DNA of 54,541 nucleotides from positions 1 to 54,541 of the forward strand of contig DATCJU010000002.1 in assembly GCA_036562635.1 (NCBI GenBank), written 5' to 3'. Source of the DNA: DATCJU01 sp036562635 (GTDB lineage: Bacteria > Actinomycetota > Actinomycetes > Mycobacteriales > Pseudonocardiaceae). The position numbers were made by a program, and so were the translations under genes. Each line of letters starts with the position of its first letter. Position 1 is the stretch's first letter. Positions 42,454 to 51,548 of the stretch are shown here, one piece after another. The notes below the pieces were generated by a model. That model was not told the DNA's origin and did not search any database. It worked only from the letters and a program-made list of their open reading frames with translations.

Positions 42454-42850
42454 GTCTCTCCTTCCCGCCGGAACGGCGGTTGCGCGAAGAGGGAAAGTGA
42501 GGCGAGGTCAGTGGCGTTCGAACCCGCGAAGCACAGTGCGCCACCACCCGACACAACCACGACGGGAAGCGAGCTCTCGCACATTCGCCCCGCGGTCAAA
42601 CACGCGGGAACATTACTCGACCGCGAAAGCCCGCAACACAGGGGGAGGGGAATACGTCACGAACAGCACGTTCCGTGTTTCCGCGCCGAAGACTTCCATT
42701 CCCCCGTCCGGGGGCAGCGTGCTTTCCGGCGTGAAGAAAACCGGTGGGGAGGTATCGCAGGGCCCACCTGAAACGTTTCTCCTCGGACGTCACCCCGGGA
42801 CGGGCGAGCGTCGACGCGCCGATCCGCGCGGATTGAGGCACGCTGACGGG
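42454..42850. promoter_or_regulatory. Divergent intergenic region, surface protein and small protein
   Basis: About 400 bases, AT-richer than its neighbours near 42600-42740. It holds a short hairpin (CCCCCG-TC-CGGGGG near 42703). It should contain the promoter of the surface protein gene. No gene seen. Confidence 0.35.
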
Positions 42851-43114
42851 ATGAACGGCTTCAACCAGCACCACCGGCGGGTCGCCGAACAGCACGCCAC
42901 CTGGGCGGAACAGGCCCGCCGCGCCGCCGACGGCGAACACCGGGAGTCCGCACGCGACCTGTTGCTCCAGGCCTCGATCGCGGACGCGCTGCTGGCGATC
43001 TACCACGAACTCCGCCACGCCCACGACACGTCGCCCGGCTCCCCGGCGACCCCCTCCTTCGGTGAGCACAGCGCGCGCACGTCCGACATCCTGCCGCCGC
43101 AGCACCGGCCCTGA
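42851..43114 (+). CDS. Small hypothetical protein
   Basis: 87 residues, helix-rich (AEQHATWAEQARRAADGEH, LLLQASIADALLAIYHELRH) with a Pro/Ser tail. No family recognised. Start ATG follows CACGCT by six bases, so it may be leaderless. A good terminator follows at 43123-43150, supporting a real gene. Confidence 0.55.
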   Translation: MNGFNQHHRRVAEQHATWAEQARRAADGEHRESARDLLLQASIADALLAIYHELRHAHDTSPGSPATPSFGEHSARTSDILPPQHRP

Positions 43115-43122
43115 ACACATCA

Positions 43123-43150
43123 CGGCGCGCCCTGGTACCGGGGCGCGCCG
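43123..43150 (+). terminator. Terminator after the 87-residue gene
   Basis: A 10-base perfect stem (43123-43132 with 43141-43150), loop of eight. Confidence 0.7.
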
Positions 43151-43212
43151 CGGGTCGGCAGGAGCAGCGCTCCCCACACCGGCCCCGCCGGGCGATGCGG
43201 TGTGTCCACGGT

Positions 43213-43851
43213 TCAGCGGGCGAGTTCGGTGACGAGCAACGGAGAACGGGCGAGCAGCTCGTTCCGGATCTCCTCGGCCCCGCCGGCCGCCGCCCGGGAA
43301 ACCTCGGGACGGGTGATCCCCACCACCTGGACGAACTCCACCGAGCCGTTCGGGGTCCGGACGGTACCGAGCTCCGGGTCGGTCACGAAGACGAAGCCCT
43401 CGCAGGTGGTCGGTGTCGCGTCCGTGATCGGCCCCTGGACGTCGGCCCAGTGCCCGTCCCGGAACACCCGCCCGGTACGGAACACGCAACGGGCGAGGTT
43501 CTGCATCATGACGGCCGGCCAGATCGGTGGCTCCTGCTCCTGCGGCGGGCGGGCCAGCCGGAAGGTGAGCTCGACGCCCCAGCCGCTCACCGCCGGGTCG
43601 TCGGACTCCTTCTCGTACAGCTCGCTCAGGCCGTACGAGACGTAGTGCCAGTGCGATCCGTCGGCCCGGGGGTAGGCGCTCACCCCGTCGAGCGGGTCGG
43701 GGCCGCCGAGCCGCCAGCGGATCAGCGTGCCCCAGTGTCTGGCGGGTTCGATCTCGCCGTACAGCGCGGCCAGCGCCGCGTCGATGGCGTCCCAACCGGT
43801 CGTGGTGCTCGACGGTGCTCCCCCGTCCTCGGGGACGGCGTTCTCGCTCAC
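43213..43851 (-). CDS. Suppressor-of-fused (SUFU) domain protein
   Basis: 212 residues. It contains GWDAIDAALAALYGEIEP, LGGPDPLDGVSAY, HWHYVSYGLSELYEKES and GWGVELTFRL, then TPNGSVEFVQVVGIT. These are the core motifs of bacterial SUFU proteins. The eukaryotic homologue restrains Gli factors; the bacterial ones are common as immunity proteins of polymorphic toxins, but also stand alone. No toxin gene is adjacent here. GTG 43851 is preferred; GTG 43860 is nine bases upstream. Confidence 0.88.
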   Translation of the reverse strand: MSENAVPEDGGAPSSTTTGWDAIDAALAALYGEIEPARHWGTLIRWRLGGPDPLDGVSAYPRADGSHWHYVSYGLSELYEKESDDPAVSGWGVELTFRLARPPQEQEPPIWPAVMMQNLARCVFRTGRVFRDGHWADVQGPITDATPTTCEGFVFVTDPELGTVRTPNGSVEFVQVVGITRPEVSRAAAGGAEEIRNELLARSPLLVTELAR

Positions 43852-43925
43852 GGGGCGCACCCTAGGGCGCGTCCCCGACAACGAGCCGACCGACATCGGC
43901 GTCGGGGTCCCCGGTGCCCGAAAAG

Positions 43926-43960
43926 CCGGAGACCCCCACGATCGTCGTGGGGGTCTCCGG
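43926..43960 (-). terminator. Intrinsic terminator of tRNA-Arg(ACG)
   Basis: A 16-base perfect stem with a 3-base loop. On the minus strand it is followed by CTTTT, a U-tract. Placed 5 bases after the tRNA. Confidence 0.9.
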
Positions 43961-43965
43961 GCTTG

Positions 43966-44038
43966 CGCGCTCGGCAGGACTCGAACCTGCAACCTTCTGA
44001 TCCGTAGTCAGATGCTCTATCCGTTGAGCTACGAGCGC
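43966..44038 (-). tRNA. tRNA-Arg(ACG)
   Basis: 73 bases. Acceptor GCGCTCG pairs with CGAGCGC; anticodon loop CTACGGA gives ACG. Its A34 is the target of TadA, encoded at 30880-31356. Confidence 0.95.
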
Positions 44039-44072
44039 ATTTTCAGTTGTGCCCAGCCGGGACTGGGCTCAG

Positions 44073-44163
44073 CGGAGGCTCCGGGATTTGAACCCGGGAG
44101 GGGGCGTAAACCCCCAACCGCATTAGCAGTGCGGCGCCATAGACCAGACTAGGCGAAGCCTCC
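44073..44163 (-). tRNA. tRNA-Ser(GCT)
   Basis: 91-base type II tRNA. Acceptor GGAGGCT pairs with AGCCTCC, discriminator G. Anticodon loop CTGCTAA gives GCT. Long variable arm TGGGGG..CCCCCT. It is followed by tRNA-Arg on the same strand after 34 bases and may be co-transcribed. Confidence 0.95.
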
Positions 44164-44355
44164 CGGGGCCACCGCGGCCACCGAGCACGTAGATTACACA
44201 CACCAGCCCGAAGAACCAAATCGGCAGGTGAGAGCGGCTGCCAGGACCGCGGAGTCGGCACCACCCCACACACGATCGGGGCGGAGCCCCCTGGACCCCG
44301 CCCCGATCTGCTCCCCGACCACCCTTGTTCCTCATCCCACCACAGGAGAGGTCTG

Positions 44356-44544
44356 TCAGCGCTGCTCGCGGCCACCTTCCTCGACGTCGAAGTCCGAGAT
44401 GGACCCGCGATCCCCGCGCTCCTCGTCATACCCCCCGGCCCCACCACCGAAACTCCCGGTGGCCCGCTCCTCATCGGATCCGGTGAAGGCACGTTCCTCG
44501 TCGTAACGTCCGTCACGCTCAACGCCGCCGCCCTCGCTGCCCAT
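44356..44544 (-). CDS. Possible small acidic repetitive protein
   Basis: A 62-codon frame from ATG 44544. It is rich in Gly, Asp and Glu, with a DEER motif recurring three times (RYDEERAF, SDEERATG, YDEERGDR) and an ending VEEGGREQR. The repeat pattern suggests selection, but the ribosome site is weak and the frame continues open upstream to 44913 without clear start. Only weakly supported. Confidence 0.25.
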   Translation of the reverse strand: MGSEGGGVERDGRYDEERAFTGSDEERATGSFGGGAGGYDEERGDRGSISDFDVEEGGREQR

Positions 44545-44946
44545 ACCACCGTTCCCACCGTCGCCGTCGACGTCCTCGGGGCCCGTCTCGGGCGAACGGC
44601 CACCACCGTTCCCTCCGGTGACGGCGGAACGGGCCGGGTGGGCAAGCCCGGGGTCGACGTGGGACACGACCCCGGGGCCGGCGTGACGAAAATCACCCCG
44701 CCCCTCGGTGTCTCCCACGCTTCCCCTCCGCACGAGACGACCCTCACACCCGCTGTCGGCGGCCGCAACAGGAGCCGGTGTCCTCTCGGCACGGTTCATC
44801 CGCCGGAGTGGCACCGGGCCCGGTCGGCGCCGTCCATCCCACCTCCCGGGGCCGCCCCCACAGGACACGACGGGCCGGCCGGGACGGGACCCGTCCTCGA
44901 CGAGACCCACCACCGACCGGCCCGCGGCGTCCGGGGTGTCGAACCG
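44545..44946. other. Intergenic, no gene supported
   Basis: About 400 bases between the candidate acidic frame and aacS. Frames are open on both strands because of GC content but lack motifs or ribosome sites. Confidence 0.4.
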
Positions 44947-46977
44947 TCAGGAGGCGCCGCCCTCGCGCTGGCCGAACTGGGCGGCGAAGGCGAGGAACGG
45001 TTGCAGCGAGTCCGGGTTCTGCAGCGCGTCCCGGCTGACCGCCTTCTCCGGAGGCGTCCCGGCGAGGATCTTCTTCACCGGAACCTCGCACTTCTTGCCG
45101 TTCAGCGTGCGCGGCACCTCGTCCACGGCGACGAACCGGTTCGGCACGTGCCGCGGGGACAGCTGGCTCCGCAGCGCGGTCCGCAGCTTCGGCTCCAGCT
45201 CCGCCAGCTCCGTGCCCGGTTCCAGCACCAGGAAGCACAGCAGCTCACCCTCGGGGTTCCCCGCCCCGGAGGTGTCGATGACCAGGGAGTCCCGCACCTC
45301 GTCGAAGCCCTCGACGACCCGGTAGAACTCGCTGGTCCCCATACGGACCCCACCCCGGTTGAGCGTGGAGTCGCTGCGGCCGTAGATCACGCAGGAACCG
45401 CGCGGCGTGACCCGGACCCAGTCACCGTGCCGCCACACCCCCGGGTAGGTGTCGAAGTAGGCGTCCCGCAGCCGACTGCCGTCCGGGTCGTTCCAGAAGA
45501 ACACCGGCATCGAGGGCATCGGCTTGGTGATCACCAGCTCGCCGACCTCGTCGACGACCTCCTGGCCGTTCTCGTCGAAGGCGGTGACCGCCGCGCCCAG
45601 GGCCCGGCAGGACAGCTCGCCCAGCCACACGGGCAGGTCGGGCGAGGACCCGACGAAGGCGGTGCACACGTCGGTGCCACCGGACACCGAGCAGATCTGC
45701 ACGTGCCGACCCACCGCGTCAGCGACCCAACGGAAGCCCTCCGGGGTGAGCGGGGCACCGGTCGAGCCGACCGCACGCAGCCCGGACAGGTCGTGGTCGC
45801 GCCCCGGGTTCAGGTCCTGCTTCAGACAGCTCTGGATGTAGGGCGCCGACGTGCCGAAGAAGGTGATCCTCTCCTGTTCGGCCAGGCGCCACAGCGTGTC
45901 CAGGTCGGGGTGCCCCGGGCTCCCGTCGTACAGCACGACGGTGCACCCCACCATCAGGCCGGAGATCAGGAAGTTCCACATCATCCAGCCGGTGGTGGTG
46001 AACCAGAAGAACCGCTGCCCGGGGCCGAGGTCGCAGTGCAGCGCGAGCATCTTCAGGTGCTCCAGCACGATGCCGCCGTGCCCCTGCACGATGCCCTTGG
46101 GCAGACCGGTGGTCCCCGAGGAGTAGAGCACCCACAGCGGGTGGTCGAACGGCACCGGGTCGAAGGCCAGCTCGACACCGGCGTGCCGCGCCAGCAGCTC
46201 CGACCAGCCGACGACCGGGTGCGGCTGGGCGGGCAGGGTGGCCCCACCGCCCAGGTAGTCGACGAGCACGGTGGCGCGCAGGCTGGGGATCTCCCGGCGC
46301 AGCCGCTCCACCGTGGGCCGCACGTCGAAACGGCGGCCGTTGTAGTGGTAGCCGTCCACGGCGATCAGCACCACCGGCTCGATCTGGGTGAACCGGTCGG
46401 AGATGGCGCGGACGCCGAAGTCCGGGGAACACGACGACCAGATCGCGCCCAGGCTCGCCGTGGCCAGGAAGGCGATCAGCGTCTCCGGGCAGTTGGGGGC
46501 CAGCGCCACGACCCGGTCCCCACGCCGCACGCCCAGCTCCACCAGCCCCGCGCGCGCCGCCGCCACCGCGGCCCGGAGCTCGCCGTAGCTGAGCTGTTCC
46601 CGCCGGCCGTCCTCCCGCACGAACACCACGGCCGGCGCGTCGTCGTTCTTGCCCGGACCCGGACGCAGCGAGTGCTCGGCGTAGTTCAGCGTGGCTCCGG
46701 GGAACCACCGCGCACCCGGCATGCGCTCCTCGTCCAGCACCCGCTCGGGCCGGTCGTGGAACGTCACCTGGCAGAAGTCGGCCACCGCCGCCCAGAAACC
46801 GGCCAGGTCATCCACCGACCATCGCCACAACGCGTGGTAGTCCGGCAGGTCGAGCTGCCGCTCACGACGCAGCCAGTCGCGGAACGCCGCCATGCGGGTC
46901 TGGGCGACCAGTTCCGGATCGGGACGCCACAGCACCTCGGGCGTGACGGCACCGTTACCAGCCAGGCTCTCGGTCAT
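44947..46977 (-). CDS. aacS: Acetoacetate-CoA ligase
   Basis: 676 residues. Activates acetoacetate to acetoacetyl-CoA with ATP. It has the AMP-binding P-loop YSSGTTGLPKGIV, the STGAPL acid block, and the conserved start typical of acetoacetyl-CoA synthetases (LWRPDPELV, FPGATLNYAEH). The C-terminal catalytic Lys lies in LNGKKCEVPVKKIL. It uses ketone bodies or links to polyhydroxybutyrate or isoprenoid metabolism. ATG 46977 lies six bases after TAGGAA. Confidence 0.95.
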   Translation of the reverse strand: MTESLAGNGAVTPEVLWRPDPELVAQTRMAAFRDWLRRERQLDLPDYHALWRWSVDDLAGFWAAVADFCQVTFHDRPERVLDEERMPGARWFPGATLNYAEHSLRPGPGKNDDAPAVVFVREDGRREQLSYGELRAAVAAARAGLVELGVRRGDRVVALAPNCPETLIAFLATASLGAIWSSCSPDFGVRAISDRFTQIEPVVLIAVDGYHYNGRRFDVRPTVERLRREIPSLRATVLVDYLGGGATLPAQPHPVVGWSELLARHAGVELAFDPVPFDHPLWVLYSSGTTGLPKGIVQGHGGIVLEHLKMLALHCDLGPGQRFFWFTTTGWMMWNFLISGLMVGCTVVLYDGSPGHPDLDTLWRLAEQERITFFGTSAPYIQSCLKQDLNPGRDHDLSGLRAVGSTGAPLTPEGFRWVADAVGRHVQICSVSGGTDVCTAFVGSSPDLPVWLGELSCRALGAAVTAFDENGQEVVDEVGELVITKPMPSMPVFFWNDPDGSRLRDAYFDTYPGVWRHGDWVRVTPRGSCVIYGRSDSTLNRGGVRMGTSEFYRVVEGFDEVRDSLVIDTSGAGNPEGELLCFLVLEPGTELAELEPKLRTALRSQLSPRHVPNRFVAVDEVPRTLNGKKCEVPVKKILAGTPPEKAVSRDALQNPDSLQPFLAFAAQFGQREGGAS

Positions 46978-47140
46978 GTCCCGTTCCTAGCTCATCACGG
47001 GCATCAGGAGAAGAGCTGCGTCGACCGGGTGGTGCACCGTCACAGTGCAGAAGGTGCACCACCACAGCCGACACCACGGAAATGTGGTGCGCCGTCCCCT
47101 TGCCCGACTCCGGCGCCCCGACTCCGCCCGGTTGTCCCGC

Positions 47141-49216
47141 TTAGTCCTTCGAGACGGCCCGCAGCCGGCCCTGCGGGACCTGCTCCCGGGCGAGGCGGCT
47201 GGGCCACCACACCGGGGACCCGATGTCCACCACGAGCGCCGGCACCAGCAGGGACCGCACCACCAGGGTGTCCAGCAGCACCCCGAAGGCGACGATGAAC
47301 GCGAGCTGGAGCAGGAACGACAACGGGATCACCACCAGGGCGGCGAAGGTGGCCGCCAGCACCACACCGGCGGAGGTGATCACCCCACCGGTGGCGACCA
47401 GTCCGGCGACCGCCCCGCGCCGGGTGCCGCGCTGCTGGGCCTCCTCCCGGACCCGGGTCATCAGGAAGATGTTGTAGTCCACGCCCAGGGCGACCAGGAA
47501 CACGAACCCGTACAGCGGCACCGAGGGATTGACCCCGGTGAAGTCGAGGAGGTGCCTGAACACCAGGGCCGAGACACCGATGGTGGCCAGGAAGTTCAGT
47601 GCCACCGTGGCCACCAGCAGCACGGGTGCGACGAAGGCGCGCAGCAGCCCGATCAGGATGACCAGGATGATCGCCAGTACGACCGGGATGATCACCTTCA
47701 TGTCCCGCTGCACGGTTGTCCGCAGGTCGTACTGCTGGGCGGCGTAACCGCCGACGAGCGCGTTCGCCCCGTCCACCCCGTGGACCGCCTCGCGCAGCCG
47801 CACCACGGTCTCCTGGGCCTCCAGGCTGTCCGAGGGGTCGGTGAGGGTCGCCTGGACGAGCGCCCGGCCGTCACGCTGCACCGTCGGCTGAACGGCGGAG
47901 ACCCCGGGCACCGCACCGGCGACGTCCACCACCTGCTGCACCCGGGAGACGTCGGTGACGACGACGGCGGGGTTGCCCTGGCCGGCGGGGAAGTGCCGGG
48001 CGAGCGCCTCCTGGGCGGTGACCGAGGAGGCCTCGGAGACGAAGGTCTCGCTCAGCGGCGCCCCGTCGGCACGGAGCATGGGGAACATCGCGGCGGCGGC
48101 GGCCAGCACCACCACGCACGTGACCCACAGCCGTCGCGGGCCCCGGCTGACGACGGTGGCCACCCGGCCCCACACCCCGCGGCTGGCCCGCGCCTGCTCC
48201 GGGGTGAGAGGACGGGACGGCCAGTAGGCGACACGGCCGAGCAGCGCCAACGCCGCCGGCAGGAAGGTCAGCACGGTCAGCACCGCGCAGGCGATACCGA
48301 TGGCCCCGACCGGGCCCAGGGCCCGGTTGTTGGCCAGGTCCGACAGCAGCAGCGCCAGCAGGCCGGCGGCCACGGTGGCGGCACTGGCGACGATCGGGCC
48401 GAACGAGCGGCTCACCGCCCGCCACATCGCGGTGAACCGGTCCCGCTCGACCAGCTCCTCGCGGTAGCGGGCCGAGAGCAGCAGCGCGTAGTCGGTGGCG
48501 GCACCGATGACCAGGATGAACAGGATGCCCTGCACCTGGCCGTCCACCCGCACCACGTCCCGGTCGGCCAACACGTAGACCACGGCCGAGGCCAGGGCCA
48601 GCGCCAGCACCGCGGAGCTGATGACCACCAGTGGCAGCAGCACACTGCGGTAGACCAGCAGCAGGATCAACAGCACCACGCCCAGCGCCACCGCCAGCAG
48701 GATCGTGTCGATACCGGCGAAGGCCTCGACCAGGTCGGCCTGGGTGGCGGCCGGTCCCCCCAGGTACACGGTGGCCCCGGGCACCTGCTCGGCGGCCGCG
48801 TGGATCGAGTCGAGCACGCCCCGCAGCTCGTCACCGAGATCGGGCTGCACACTGACCACGGCCTGCAGTGCCGCGCCGTCCTGGGAGGGCAGCACCGGCG
48901 AGGCCCTGCCCGCCACCCCGGGCTTCCCGTCGAGCGAGGTGACGGCCTGCTCGGCGGCGGCTCGCTGCTCGGCGGTGATCGGGCCGTCCGTGCTCTCCCA
49001 CAGCACGATGACCGGCACGGTGGACTCCTGCACCAGGGCCTGTTGTTCCTCAGCCGCCCTGGTCGACTCCGCACTGCTCGGCAGGAAGGCGGCACTGTCG
49101 TTCGTGGCCACCTCGCTCAGCCGGCCGGCGAACGGGCCGGTAACACCACCGACGCCCAGCCAGACCAGGACCAGGACCGGCAACAGCAACCATCTCGTCC
49201 AGCGCCGCGCGCTCAC
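47141..49216 (-). CDS. MMPL-family RND transporter
   Basis: About 691 residues, with 11-12 membrane helices in two halves. The first half has extracellular porter domain residues about 35-165 and helices around 170-340 (GAATDYALLLSARYREEL contains the proton-relay Asp-Tyr). The second half has GVDYNIFLMTRVREE. Porter domain 2 lies between about 370 and 520. MMPL proteins move lipids or small molecules to the outer side. GTG 49216 is chosen, with AAGGTGGGG upstream; the frame is open further upstream. Confidence 0.9.
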   Translation of the reverse strand: MSARRWTRWLLLPVLVLVWLGVGGVTGPFAGRLSEVATNDSAAFLPSSAESTRAAEEQQALVQESTVPVIVLWESTDGPITAEQRAAAEQAVTSLDGKPGVAGRASPVLPSQDGAALQAVVSVQPDLGDELRGVLDSIHAAAEQVPGATVYLGGPAATQADLVEAFAGIDTILLAVALGVVLLILLLVYRSVLLPLVVISSAVLALALASAVVYVLADRDVVRVDGQVQGILFILVIGAATDYALLLSARYREELVERDRFTAMWRAVSRSFGPIVASAATVAAGLLALLLSDLANNRALGPVGAIGIACAVLTVLTFLPAALALLGRVAYWPSRPLTPEQARASRGVWGRVATVVSRGPRRLWVTCVVVLAAAAAMFPMLRADGAPLSETFVSEASSVTAQEALARHFPAGQGNPAVVVTDVSRVQQVVDVAGAVPGVSAVQPTVQRDGRALVQATLTDPSDSLEAQETVVRLREAVHGVDGANALVGGYAAQQYDLRTTVQRDMKVIIPVVLAIILVILIGLLRAFVAPVLLVATVALNFLATIGVSALVFRHLLDFTGVNPSVPLYGFVFLVALGVDYNIFLMTRVREEAQQRGTRRGAVAGLVATGGVITSAGVVLAATFAALVVIPLSFLLQLAFIVAFGVLLDTLVVRSLLVPALVVDIGSPVWWPSRLAREQVPQGRLRAVSKD

Positions 49217-49545
49217 ATCGCCCCACCTTCGGTCAGCGGAACGTCGTCCGCCCCATGCTTTCCGAACGACACGGAGAACAAGAGCACAGACGGTCGACAC
49301 TCATCCGACCGGGTGGTGATCTTTGTGTTCTGCGGTACTGCCCGGTTGACCCGGAACGTCCGAATCTGCTCCTCACCGTCCGCCGTGGCTCCGAGGCCCG
49401 ACGTTCCCGGAATCCTCCACCGGTCCCGGTGACCTCTCCCCCGGAACAGGACGGTCCCGCCGACCGGGACGGTCGGCGGGACCGGGCGGAGAAGTCCGGT
49501 GCCGGCGTGGTCCGCCCACGCGTCCGGCACCGGCGGACGCCCGGC
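49217..49545. other. Intergenic region upstream of the MMPL gene
   Basis: About 330 bases. The stretch 49255-49345 is AT-richer and probably contains the MMPL promoter. No gene is seen. Confidence 0.4.
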
Positions 49546-50247
49546 TCAGCGCAGGTGCGCGTCGAACCAGTTCAGGATGCGCTGCCACGCGTCCGCGAGA
49601 ACCGAAGCCCCGTCCCCGGCCAGGTCGATCGGCTCCCGGTATCGCACGACATCGGTGGCCACCCCCGACGTGGCCACCGCGTCCCGCAGCTTCTCGACCT
49701 CCTCGGTGGAGATCGACGGGTCGGCGTCGCTGTAGATGCCCAGCCAGGGGCAGGTGAGGTCGCCCGCCACGTCGACCAGCGAGGGCAACCCCTCCGACAG
49801 CGGGGTGAGAACGCCTCCGCCGGCCACGGTCACCGCGGCCCCCAGCGTCCGGCTCGACGCGACCACGAGAGCGGCCGTACCGCCCAGGCCGAAGCCCACC
49901 ACACCCATCCGGTCCGAGCTCACACCCCGCTCGGCCAGCCACACGAACGCGGCGTCGGTGTCGGCGAGCACGGACTCGCCGGACAGCCGACTCACCTGGT
50001 CGCGGACCTGGTCGCCGTCCGCGGGGTCCAGCTCGTCGGCGCCGTTCCGGTGGTACAGATGTGGGGCGACGGTCAGCCAGCCCTCCTGTGCCAGAGTGCC
50101 GACCAGGTCACGCACCGCGGAGGTGACACCGCGGGCCTCGTGCAGCACCACGAGCCCACCCCGCACCACCGAGTCCGGTTCACCGACGGTGAGCCGCAGT
50201 TGGCTGCCATCGGTGAGCGGGAGGGTCTCTGTCCGGATCTCCTTCAT
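49546..50247 (-). CDS. Dienelactone-hydrolase-like protein lacking the nucleophile
   Basis: 233 residues of the alpha/beta-hydrolase fold. VVLHEARGV holds the Glu and IYSDADPSI the Asp of the dienelactone hydrolase triad. But the nucleophile elbow reads VGFGLGG with Gly120 where Cys or Ser is required, and no His follows in the place of the usual GHGF segment (YREPIDLAGDG). It is thus likely a non-catalytic member, or uses another chemistry. ATG 50247 has no strong ribosome site. Divergent from hisC. Confidence 0.75.
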   Translation of the reverse strand: MKEIRTETLPLTDGSQLRLTVGEPDSVVRGGLVVLHEARGVTSAVRDLVGTLAQEGWLTVAPHLYHRNGADELDPADGDQVRDQVSRLSGESVLADTDAAFVWLAERGVSSDRMGVVGFGLGGTAALVVASSRTLGAAVTVAGGGVLTPLSEGLPSLVDVAGDLTCPWLGIYSDADPSISTEEVEKLRDAVATSGVATDVVRYREPIDLAGDGASVLADAWQRILNWFDAHLR

Positions 50248-50402
50248 GACGTCAGCCAATCACGCTGGGGTGAACTCCCGTCAACATTCCCGCGGGGGGT
50301 TGGAGCAGTACCACACCCGGTCGGAGGGAGTTACCGTGCCCAGACAGGTGCTGCCCGGGCCGACCGGAGCACCGCACAACCCCGGCATACCAGGAGCTCG
50401 AG

Positions 50403-51470
50403 ATGACCGTGCGTACCCGCGCTGACCTGGCAAATCTGCCCAGCTACGTGCCCGGCCGCACCATTCCCGGTGCCATCAAGCTGGCCAGCAACGAGGTCTC
50501 CCTGGGTCCACTGCCCAGCGTGGTGAGCGCAATCACAGAGGCCGCCACCGGTATCAACCGCTACCCCGACAACGGGGCGGCCGAACTGGTGCGTCGGCTC
50601 GCGGAGCGGCTGGAGGTCCCGGCCGAGCAGGTCGTGGTCGGTTGCGGCTCGGTGACTCTCTGTCAGGAACTCGTGCAGGCCACCTGCACCGAGGCGGACG
50701 AGGTCGTGTTCGGGTGGCGCTCCTTCGAGGCCTACCCGATCCTCGTGCACGTCGTGGGGGCCAAGCAGGTGCGTGTGCCGCTGACCTCCGGGCACGGCCT
50801 GGACCTGGAGGCGATGGCCCGGGCCATCACCCCCGCCACCCGGCTGGTGTTCGTGTGCAACCCGAACAACCCGACGGGGACCGCGCTGCGCCGGGCCGAG
50901 CTGGAGCGGTTCCTGGACGCGGTTCCGTCGGACGTGCTGGTGGTGCTGGACGAGGCCTACCGCGAGTTCGTCGACGACCCGGACGTGCCGGACGGGGTGG
51001 AGCTGGCCCGGTCCCGCTGGGCGAAGGGGCAGCACAACATCGCGGTGCTGCGCACCTTCTCCAAGGCGTACGGGCTCGCCGGTCTGCGTGTCGGTTACTG
51101 CGTCGCGGCGCCGGAGGTGGCCGACGCCCTGCGCAAGGTGCACGTGCCGTTCAGCGTGAACGCGGTGGCCCAGGCCGCGGCGATCGCCTCGTTGGAGGCG
51201 GTCGACGAGCTGTTCGCCCGCTGCCGGGAGGTGGTGGCCGAGCGGGAGCGGGTGCACCGTGAGCTGGTCGCGGCCGGCTACGAGGTGCCCGAGACCCAGG
51301 CGAACTTCGTGTGGCTGCCGCTGGGTAAGCGCACCGACGCGTTCAACGAGCACTGCCTGGAGAACAAGGTGGTGGTGCGGGCGTTCAGCGGGGACGGCGT
51401 GCGGGTGACCGTCGGGACTCCCGAGGAGAACGACGCCTTCCTGAACGCGGCCCGCTCGTTCCTGAGCTGA
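50403..51470 (+). CDS. hisC: Histidinol-phosphate aminotransferase
   Basis: 355 residues, PLP enzyme of fold type I. The Schiff-base Lys is in RTFSKAYGLAGLRVGY, with VCNPNNPTGT and VLDEAYREF before it. Converts imidazole-acetol phosphate to histidinol phosphate; related enzymes accept aromatic keto acids. ATG 50403 has AGGAG about eight bases upstream. It is not with other his genes here, so an aromatic transaminase role is possible. Confidence 0.9.
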   Translation: MTVRTRADLANLPSYVPGRTIPGAIKLASNEVSLGPLPSVVSAITEAATGINRYPDNGAAELVRRLAERLEVPAEQVVVGCGSVTLCQELVQATCTEADEVVFGWRSFEAYPILVHVVGAKQVRVPLTSGHGLDLEAMARAITPATRLVFVCNPNNPTGTALRRAELERFLDAVPSDVLVVLDEAYREFVDDPDVPDGVELARSRWAKGQHNIAVLRTFSKAYGLAGLRVGYCVAAPEVADALRKVHVPFSVNAVAQAAAIASLEAVDELFARCREVVAERERVHRELVAAGYEVPETQANFVWLPLGKRTDAFNEHCLENKVVVRAFSGDGVRVTVGTPEENDAFLNAARSFLS

Positions 51471-51484
51471 ACCCGGACTCCTCG

Positions 51485-51521
51485 GGGATCGGGGCGCCCC
51501 GGTCGTGGGTGCCCCGATCCC
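51485..51521. terminator. Terminator between hisC and the proline-linker gene
   Basis: GGATCGGGGC pairs with GCCCCGATCC (extended by one G-C), between convergent genes. Confidence 0.65.
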
Positions 51522-51548
51522 GGTCGGGCGGACGGTACGTCCGAGCCG

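Noticed and set aside
44638..47298. 886-codon plus-strand frame
   Set aside because: Mostly antisense to aacS and without a ribosome site or motif.
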